NCBI GenBank assembly: GCA_031265765.1
Contig: JAISCE010000026.1
Location: forward strand, 1-53,504
Length of the DNA stretch: 53,504 nt
DNA from: Azoarcus sp.
Lineage (GTDB): Bacteria > Pseudomonadota > Gammaproteobacteria > Burkholderiales > Rhodocyclaceae
Reading direction: 5' to 3'
The notes beneath the pieces are model-generated. The model was not told where the DNA came from. It ran no database searches and saw only the letters and a program-made list of their open reading frames with translations. This document shows positions 47,923 to 53,504 of the stretch, piece after piece; positions within the stretch are counted from its first letter, which is position 1; the number at the start of each line of letters is the position of its first letter. Position numbers and translations under genes: made by a program.

Positions 47923-49322
47923 TCGAACGCCTGAACATCCTGATCGTCGAGGACGATGCCGCCTTGCGCGACGCGGTCTGCTTCACGCTGGAAATGGCGG
48001 GCCACGGCGTGACCGGCGTCGACGGCGGCGCGGCGGCGCTGGCCGAACTCGAACGGCAGAGCCTCAACCTTGTCATCTCCGACCTGCGCATGCAGCCAAT
48101 GGACGGACTGGAACTCCTCGGCGAAATCCACCGGCGCCAACCGCAATTGCCGGTACTGCTGATGACCGCCTACGGCGACGTCGACAAAGCGGTGGCAGCG
48201 ATGCGCGGCGGCGCCTGCGACTTCCTGATGAAGCCTTTCGAGCCGGACGTACTGCTGGAAAGCGTGCGCCGCTATGCCATATCGCCGCCGGAAGCGGACG
48301 ACACCATTGCCGAAGACCCGCGCAGCCGCCAATTGCTCGCGCTCGCGGCCAAAGTTGCCGAAAGCGACGCCACCGTGCTGCTCACCGGCGAGTCCGGCAC
48401 GGGCAAGGAGGTCTTCGCGCGCTACATCCACCATCACTCGCCGCGCCGCGCCGCGCCATTCGTGGCGATCAACTGCGCGGCCATTCCCGAAAACCTGCTC
48501 GAAGCCACCCTGTTCGGCTACGAGAAAGGCGCTTTTACCGGCGCGCAAAGCAGCCAGCCCGGCAAATTCGAGCAAGCGCAGAGCGGCGCCATCCTGCTCG
48601 ACGAAATCTCCGAAATGCCGCTCGGCCTCCAGGCCAAGCTCTTGCGGGTCTTGCAGGAACGCGAAGTGGAGCGGGTCGGCGGCAAAAAACCGGTACCGCT
48701 CGATATCCGCGTACTGGCGACGAGCAACCGCGACATGGAAAAGGAAATCGCCGCCGGGCGCTTCCGTGAAGATCTGTATTACCGGCTGAACGTTTTCCCG
48801 CTCGTCATCCCTTCCCTGCGCGAGCGTCCGGGCGACATCGTACCGTTGGCGCGTCACTTCCTCGCCCGGCATGCCCAGCGCGCCGGGCGGCAAGCGTGGT
48901 TTTCACCCGAAGCCGAGGCGCGCCTGCCGCGCTACCGCTGGCCAGGCAATGTGCGCGAACTGGAAAACACCATGCACCGCGCCTTGATCCTGACCTCCGG
49001 CGACATCGTCGGCGCCGAAACGCTGCGCCTGTGCCTGCCGAACTGGACGGACGGCAGCGAAGACGAAAAGGATGGCGAAATGGCCACGATAGCCGCAAAA
49101 AACGCAATGGCGGTAAATTTTGCCTCCCATGCCGCCGCCCCGGCTCCCGCCGCGTCCGTACCAAAACCGGGCAACATGCGCGACCTCGAACGCGACTACA
49201 TCCTTGCCACCCTGCGCGAAATGAACGGCTCGCGCAAAAAAACCGTCGAGAAACTGGGCATTTCCGAGCGAACCCTGCGCTACAAACTCCAGCAATACCG
49301 CGACGAAGGTTACGACGTCTAG
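47919..49322 (+). CDS. fleR: sigma-54-dependent response regulator (FleR/FlrC-like)
   Basis: A 467-residue NtrC-type activator. The receiver domain has phospho-acceptor Asp55 (LVISDLRMQPMDG) and Lys105. The AAA+ domain has Walker A GESGTGKE (157-164), the sigma-54-contacting loop GAFTGA (204-209), Walker B (GAILLDEISEMP) and the arginine-finger region (FREDLYYRLNVFPL). A Fis-type DNA-binding helix lies at the C-terminus (KKTVEKLGISERTLRYKLQQ). It overlaps fleS by four bases. A sigma-54 promoter just downstream, ahead of fliE, is the natural target. Confidence 0.94.
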   Translation: MIERLNILIVEDDAALRDAVCFTLEMAGHGVTGVDGGAAALAELERQSLNLVISDLRMQPMDGLELLGEIHRRQPQLPVLLMTAYGDVDKAVAAMRGGACDFLMKPFEPDVLLESVRRYAISPPEADDTIAEDPRSRQLLALAAKVAESDATVLLTGESGTGKEVFARYIHHHSPRRAAPFVAINCAAIPENLLEATLFGYEKGAFTGAQSSQPGKFEQAQSGAILLDEISEMPLGLQAKLLRVLQEREVERVGGKKPVPLDIRVLATSNRDMEKEIAAGRFREDLYYRLNVFPLVIPSLRERPGDIVPLARHFLARHAQRAGRQAWFSPEAEARLPRYRWPGNVRELENTMHRALILTSGDIVGAETLRLCLPNWTDGSEDEKDGEMATIAAKNAMAVNFASHAAAPAPAASVPKPGNMRDLERDYILATLREMNGSRKKTVEKLGISERTLRYKLQQYRDEGYDV

Positions 49323-49335
49323 GTGGATGCGATGG

Positions 49336-49351
49336 TGGCACGGCGATTGCT
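49336..49351 (+). promoter_or_regulatory. sigma-54 promoter of fliE
   Basis: TGGCAC-GGCGA-TTGCT matches the -24/-12 consensus, with the invariant GG (49337-49338) and GC (49349-49350) separated by exactly 10 bases. It lies 45 bases upstream of the fliE ATG and 13 bases after the stop of the FleR-like activator gene. Confidence 0.93.
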
Positions 49352-49395
49352 CTGCTATGCTCGAATGAAATGAATCCGCTTCCGGAGCGAGGACT

Positions 49396-49719
49396 ATGGA
49401 TACCCGCGGAATCGAACAGATGCTCTCAGAACTGCGCTCGGTGTCGCAAGCGGCCCAGAACAAGCCCGTTCACGGCAACGATGCGCCTGCCGGCGGCGTC
49501 AGCTTCGCCGATGCGCTCGACAACGCGCTCAAGGACGTAAGCGCGGCACAGCAAGAAGCCCGCACGATGGCCCAGGATTTTTCCGGCGGCGACCCCAACG
49601 TCAACTTGCAGGACGTAATGCTCAACCTGCAAAAAGCCAATCTCTCATTCCAGCAAATGGTACAAGTGCGCAACCGCCTGGTGTCGGCCTACCAGGACAT
49701 CATGAACATGTCCGTGTAA
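49396..49719 (+). CDS. fliE: flagellar hook-basal body complex protein FliE
   Basis: A 107-residue rod-adaptor protein that joins the MS ring to the rod and is an early type III export substrate. Family features are GGVSFADALDNALKDVSAAQ, then FSGGDPNVNLQDVMLNLQKA and the conserved C-terminus NLSFQQMVQVRNRLVSAYQD-IMNMSV (split for length). ATG 49396 has a GGAGCGAGGA site. It is transcribed from its own sigma-54 promoter, on the opposite strand to fliFGHI. Confidence 0.95.
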   Translation: MDTRGIEQMLSELRSVSQAAQNKPVHGNDAPAGGVSFADALDNALKDVSAAQQEARTMAQDFSGGDPNVNLQDVMLNLQKANLSFQQMVQVRNRLVSAYQDIMNMSV

Positions 49720-49787
49720 CGGCATCCCAACGACATTCCATGCGGTTCCGCGCCCGATTTCGCCGCCATCGCACGGGAAATGCCCGA

Positions 49788-49816
49788 TTGCATCTTCCGC
49801 GAACGCCATGTTAGCC
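49788..49816 (+). promoter_or_regulatory. possible promoter of the riboswitch-btuB unit
   Basis: TTGCAT (49788-49793), a 17-base spacer and TTAGCC preceded by ATG form a weak sigma-70-like site about 60 bases before the riboswitch. The -10 is poor, so this is tentative. Confidence 0.35.
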
Positions 49817-49869
49817 TGCACCCCGCTTTGGTGTGTCCCAAACAGAAACCGGGGACGCGCCGGAGTTTT

Positions 49870-50055
49870 CGCACTCTTGGTGCCGCCGGCCTCGTAACCG
49901 GCGGTTGAACGGGAAAGCGGTGCGCGTCCTTCGGACGCAATGCCGCTGCTGCCCCCGCAACGGTAAGCAAGTGCGGATCCGCCATTCATGCCACTGGGCG
50001 TCCTGCCTGGGAAGGCGGCGGATCAAGACTTGCAAGCCCGGATACCGGCCAGATG
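49870..50055 (+). ncRNA. cobalamin riboswitch
   Basis: The leader contains the conserved order of an adenosylcobalamin-type aptamer: TTGGTGCCGCCGGC; GGCGGTTGAACGGGAAAGC; GGTGCG; GCCGCTGCTGCCCCCGCAAC followed by GGTAAGC; GCCACTGGG; CCTGGGAAGGCGGCGG; and the B12 box AGCCCGGATACCGGCC (50035-50050). It precedes the outer-membrane B12 receptor gene, so cobalamin should lower btuB expression. The part before it (49720-49869) shows no gene. Confidence 0.96.
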
Positions 50056-50134
50056 CGAGCCAATGGAGACGCTGCGGGGCGGCGCCGCTTCCTTGCCCCC
50101 GCCGCCATGCCGTTTCCCTTTTTCGACCATGATT

Positions 50135-50157
50135 CCGGCCTGCGGGGACGCGGCCGG
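50135..50157 (+). promoter_or_regulatory. hairpin before the btuB ribosome site
   Basis: CCGGCC (50135-50140) pairs with GGCCGG (50152-50157), ending 14 bases before the btuB ATG. No T-run follows. It may belong to the riboswitch expression platform and act on translation initiation; this is inference. Confidence 0.5.
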
Positions 50158-50171
50158 ACGAGAGCCCATTC

Positions 50172-52028
50172 ATGCCCATTCACAAAAAATTGCTGGCCTC
50201 CTTGTGCCTGGCGGCCATCGCCGCGCCCATCCCCTCCTTTGCCCAAAATGCCATAGACGTGGCGGAACTCGATACCGTCGTCGTCACCGCCACGCGGCAG
50301 GAAACGCGGGCGAGCGATGTGCTCGCCGATGTCACAGTCATCGATCGCGAAGAAATCGGGCGAAGCGGCCAGGAAACGATCGTCGACTTGCTCGCGCGCC
50401 AGCCGGGCATCCAGGTCAACACCAGCGGCGGCGCGGGAACAGCGTCGTCTTTTTATATACGCGGCGCGAATTCCGATCAGACCAAAGTGCTGGTCGACGG
50501 CATTCCCATCAACTCCGTCGACCTGAGCGGCTCGCCGCTGCGTTTCATGCCGCTCGGCGACGTGGAGCGCATCGAAATCCTGCGCGGCCCGGCGGCAACC
50601 CTTTACGGCGCGGATGCCATCGGCGGAGTGATCCACATCATTACTCGCCGCGGCAAACCCGGCCTGCGGGCGGAAGCTTCCGCCGGTTACGGCTCGCACG
50701 CCACGCGCAAGGCAACGGCGGGACTTTCCGGCGGCGATGAGCACTGGCGCTTTCATGTGGCGGCAAACCATTACGCAACCGATGGAATTTCCGCGCAACG
50801 GCACGCCACCAACAAGGATGCCGACGACGACGCCTACCGCAACACGGGCGGCGCGGTTTCGTTGTCTTTCCTGCCTGCGGAAAAGCACGAGTTCGGCTTG
50901 AGTTACCGGGAAAATCGGGGGATGGTGCATTACGACAGCGGCAACGTGCCTCCCTACGGCACACCGAACGGTGTCGACGACTACCGGAGCCGGTTCGACA
51001 CCCGGCAATGGCAACTATTCAGCAAAAACCGCTTTTTCTCCGACCGCTGGACGAGCACCCTTCAATACGGCGAAGCCGTGGATGACGAGAAAAGTTACGG
51101 CGCAGGCGGCGACCGAAGCAAACTATTCACCCGGAACCGGCAACTGACGTGGCAGAACGACATCGAACTGCCGCTCGGCAAACTGATACTGGCGGGCGAG
51201 CGGCTGCGTCAAAACGCCGGGCCGAAAGCCGACTACCAGACCAGCCACATGACCAACGACGCCTTCATGGCAGGATGGATGGCCAGACTCGGCGATCACG
51301 ACTGGCAAGTCAACGCTCGTTCCGACCATCATTCCGAATTCGGGCGCGAAAACACCTACAGCCTCGCCTATGGCTACCGGATCGCGCCGGAATGGCGCGC
51401 GCGCATCGGTTACGGCACCGCCTTCAAGGCGCCGTCTCTCTACCAGCTCTATACGAAATCGTGGGGCTACGGCAACCCGGATATCAAGCCGGAAAAAGCC
51501 CGCAACCGCGAAGCCGCCCTGATCTGGGAGCGCGGCCCGCACACGGCATCGCTCACCGTGTATCGCAATAAAGTCAAGGACTTGATCTCCTCGAACCCCA
51601 TCACATGGCAAGCCGACAACATTTCCAGAGCCAAGCTTTCCGGCGCGACGCTTGCCTATTCCGGCATCTTCGACGGCTGGCGGCTGGGCGCGGCCTACGA
51701 CCGGCTCGACGCGCGCAATGACGACACCGGCCGCCGCCTGGGCCGCCGCGCGCGCGACTCGGCCATCTTCAATCTCGCCCGCGAGTGGGGAAAATTCAAC
51801 GTTGGCACGGAAATCGTCGCGGTCGGCAAACGTTACGACAACCATACGGAAAGCGAAACCCTGGGCGGCTACGTCCTGGCGAACCTGACCGCAAGCTACG
51901 CGCTGACGCCCGAACTGCGCATCGAAAGCCGCCTGAACAATCTTTTCAACAAAAAATACGAAACCGTGCGCTACTACAATACCGGCGGTTTCAATGCCTT
52001 CATCGGCCTGCACTACAGCCCGCAATAG
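50172..52028 (+). CDS. btuB: TonB-dependent vitamin B12 receptor BtuB
   Basis: A 618-residue outer-membrane receptor. The signal peptide ends at SFA (residue 24). The TonB box region is ELDTVVVTATRQ. The plug domain is visible (ETIVDLLARQPGIQVNTSGG; SSFYIRGANSDQTKVLVDGI; DVERIEILRGPAATLYGADA) and a 22-strand barrel ends in the aromatic-rich GGFNAFIGLHYSPQ. The C-terminal RLNNLFNKKYETVRYYN motif is typical. The cobalamin riboswitch upstream supports B12 rather than iron as substrate. Its stop lies four bases from the convergent purM stop. Confidence 0.95.
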   Translation: MPIHKKLLASLCLAAIAAPIPSFAQNAIDVAELDTVVVTATRQETRASDVLADVTVIDREEIGRSGQETIVDLLARQPGIQVNTSGGAGTASSFYIRGANSDQTKVLVDGIPINSVDLSGSPLRFMPLGDVERIEILRGPAATLYGADAIGGVIHIITRRGKPGLRAEASAGYGSHATRKATAGLSGGDEHWRFHVAANHYATDGISAQRHATNKDADDDAYRNTGGAVSLSFLPAEKHEFGLSYRENRGMVHYDSGNVPPYGTPNGVDDYRSRFDTRQWQLFSKNRFFSDRWTSTLQYGEAVDDEKSYGAGGDRSKLFTRNRQLTWQNDIELPLGKLILAGERLRQNAGPKADYQTSHMTNDAFMAGWMARLGDHDWQVNARSDHHSEFGRENTYSLAYGYRIAPEWRARIGYGTAFKAPSLYQLYTKSWGYGNPDIKPEKARNREAALIWERGPHTASLTVYRNKVKDLISSNPITWQADNISRAKLSGATLAYSGIFDGWRLGAAYDRLDARNDDTGRRLGRRARDSAIFNLAREWGKFNVGTEIVAVGKRYDNHTESETLGGYVLANLTASYALTPELRIESRLNNLFNKKYETVRYYNTGGFNAFIGLHYSPQ

Positions 52029-52032
52029 ACAT

Positions 52033-53112
52033 TCAAAGCCGGCTTTCCGGCAAGAAACCGATTTGCGCTTCGCCCGCGCCGCGCCGGTCGATGCGGCCTA
52101 TGCAATAAACGGTTTCGCCCGCAGCGGCGAGGCGCTCCGTCACGGCTTCGGCGTCTTCCGCCGCCACGACCGCCGCCATGCCGATGCCGCAGTTGAAGAC
52201 GCGATACATTTCCCCCTGTTCGATCCGGCCCGCCTGCCGCAGCCATTGGAAAAGCGGCGGCAGAGGCCAGCTTCCGGCGTCGATCCGGGCGGCAAGGCCG
52301 CCGCCGAGGATACGCGGCACGTTTTCGGCAAGGCCGCCGCCGGTGATGTGGGCAAGCCCTTTGATCGCGCCGGGCTGCTCGCGGAAGACCGCGAGCAGCG
52401 GCTCGACGTAGATCCGGGTCGGCTCCATCAGGACATCGCGCAAGGGACGGCCATGGAAATCGGCGGCGAGGTCGGGTTCCGCAAGGCCGATGATCTTGCG
52501 GATGAGCGAATAGCCGTTGGAATGCGCGCCGCTGGAGGCCAGCCCTAGCACCGTGTCGCCCGGCGCGATGCGCGAGCCGTCGATGATGTCGGTTTTTTCG
52601 ACCACGCCGACGGCGAAACCCGCAAGGTCGTATTCGCCGTCCGGATACATGTCCGGCATTTCGGCAGTTTCTCCGCCGATGAGGGCGCAGCCGGCGAGTT
52701 CGCAGCCGCGGGCGATACCCTGCACGACCGTGGCCGCCGTGTCGACATCGAGTCTGCCGCAGGCGAAATAGTCGAGAAAGAACAAAGGCTCGGCGCCTTG
52801 CACGAGGATGTCGTTGACGCTCATCGCAACCAGGTCTTGCCCCACGGTGTCGTGTTTGCCGAGCGCGAAGGCGAGCTTGAGTTTGGTACCGACACCGTCG
52901 GTGCCGGAAACGAGCACGGGATCGCGGTATTTGCCGGAGAGGTTGAACAGCGCGCCGAAGCCGCCGATGCCGCCAAGCACTTCGGGACGCATGGTTCTTT
53001 TGGCGAAGGGTTTGATGCGCTCGACCAGCGCATCGCCGGCTTCGATGTCGACGCCGGCATCGCGGTAGGAAAGCGGAGATTGGGGAGAGGAGTGTTGGGC
53101 GCTCAAGGCCAT
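52033..53112 (-). CDS. purM: phosphoribosylformylglycinamidine cyclo-ligase
   Basis: A 359-residue AIR synthetase of purine biosynthesis. It opens with [20 protein letters not shown] and has the ATP/substrate loop [40 protein letters not shown] and [29 protein letters not shown] in the C-terminal half is also typical. Length is normal. ATG 53112 has AAAGGA directly before it with little spacing, so the exact start is slightly uncertain. No purN neighbour is visible in the window. Confidence 0.96.
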   Translation of the reverse strand: MALSAQHSSPQSPLSYRDAGVDIEAGDALVERIKPFAKRTMRPEVLGGIGGFGALFNLSGKYRDPVLVSGTDGVGTKLKLAFALGKHDTVGQDLVAMSVNDILVQGAEPLFFLDYFACGRLDVDTAATVVQGIARGCELAGCALIGGETAEMPDMYPDGEYDLAGFAVGVVEKTDIIDGSRIAPGDTVLGLASSGAHSNGYSLIRKIIGLAEPDLAADFHGRPLRDVLMEPTRIYVEPLLAVFREQPGAIKGLAHITGGGLAENVPRILGGGLAARIDAGSWPLPPLFQWLRQAGRIEQGEMYRVFNCGIGMAAVVAAEDAEAVTERLAAAGETVYCIGRIDRRGAGEAQIGFLPESRL

Positions 53113-53353
53113 TCCTTTGAAAAAACGGGGACGGCGCTTGAGACCGCGCCGTCAAATGGCTAATTCATGCGTTTTCAGCGAAAGCGATCCGGCAAGGCAC
53201 AAGGCCGCCGCATAACTTGGCGATTCTACTTGAAAATGCTTTCTCTCCACTCTCCGTTGTATCGAGGGCTTGCGAGAGACGGCGCTGCCAGGCCGCTCAG
53301 CAAGAAGCGTGTAGCAACGGCAAAACCGTGAGCAAAGCTCCCACTGCCCGAAA

Positions 53354-53504
53354 TCATGCCCCCCAGACCGCAATGTCCCTTTCCTCGAACTTCTCCGTCC
53401 GCCGCCAGATGCGCTCGTCCCACGGCCTGCCCGATTCGCGGTCGAAGATGAAAAGATGCGCTTCGTCCGCCCCGGCCCGTTTCGCATAATCGGCGGTTTG
53501 CGCC
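53354..53504 (-). CDS. C-terminal fragment of a large ATPase/nuclease-type protein
   Basis: A frame open to the window edge ends at TGA (plus 53354-53356). The ~49 visible residues, QTADYAKRAGADEAHLFIFD then RESGRPWDERIWRRTEKFEE and AVWGA, resemble the end of AAA-type ATP-binding proteins with a restriction-endonuclease-like tail. The strand HLFIFDR followed by PWDERIW is the recognisable part. Coding character is clear, but the family is a tentative match. The gene body lies outside the window. The 240 bases between it and purM show no gene. Confidence 0.6.
   Translation of the reverse strand, partial: AQTADYAKRAGADEAHLFIFDRESGRPWDERIWRRTEKFEERDIAVWGA

Overview
The window looks like chromosomal DNA of a GC-rich (roughly 60-65 % G+C by eye), flagellated, respiratory betaproteobacterium. 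The evidence is gene order: mlaFEDACB followed by an ABC-2 exporter and murA; a gntR-sdhCDAB-sdhE-gltA-sucAB TCA block divergent from mdh; a yjcH-actP-DUF294 acetate block; and a fliFGHI / two-component / fliE flagellar block. A Rhodocyclales-like or related lineage is plausible, but I cannot fix the genus from sequence alone.

Layout. 1-4.4 kb: the 3' end of a PD-(D/E)XK nuclease-type gene, a DUF815 ATPase, the lytic transglycosylase mltA, a degenerate alpha/beta-hydrolase and a SprA-related HEXXH protein. 4.6-11.5 kb: a repeat element, then a tightly overlapped operon for retrograde phospholipid transport (mlaFEDACB), an ABC-2 exporter and murA. 11.6-15.5 kb: an orphan XRE antitoxin-like regulator, a Nudix/thiamine-phosphate-synthase fusion, a second repeat copy, an nfeD-SPFH pair and an HDOD protein. 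15.6-23.1 kb: argJ, secA, rlmB and rnr on the minus strand, a third repeat copy and tRNA-Leu(CAG). 23.3-33.4 kb: a minus-strand TCA cluster headed by a GntR regulator. 33.4-36.5 kb: mdh and a CoA-ester lyase, an unknown Trp-rich protein and tRNA-Arg(ACG). 36.6-41.2 kb: acetate permease actP, yjcH, a DEDDh exonuclease and a DUF294 protein. 41.5-49.7 kb: fliFGHI facing away from a histidine kinase / sigma-54 activator pair and fliE, which has a textbook sigma-54 promoter. 49.8-53.5 kb: cobalamin riboswitch plus btuB, purM, and the 3' end of another ATPase/nuclease-type gene.

How it works together. The TCA genes look co-regulated: GntR is the first gene of the sdh-gltA-suc block, and a 19-bp inverted repeat lies between it and the mdh promoter. 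The acetate uptake block feeds the same cycle. The FleR-like activator (GAFTGA motif) probably drives fliE through the sigma-54 site. Vitamin B12 uptake is under riboswitch control.

The most unusual signal is a roughly 110-bp intergenic element present three times (4625-4736, 12915-13026, 22776-22883), always on the same strand. It folds into three hairpins. Base changes in two of them are compensated mainly through G-U wobble, and this works only if the RNA is read from the plus strand. It carries a C/U-rich segment resembling the 16S anti-Shine-Dalgarno sequence, and two copies abut start codons of minus-strand genes. I read it as a candidate structured RNA or RNA-derived repeat family. No transposase, prophage or CRISPR array is visible.
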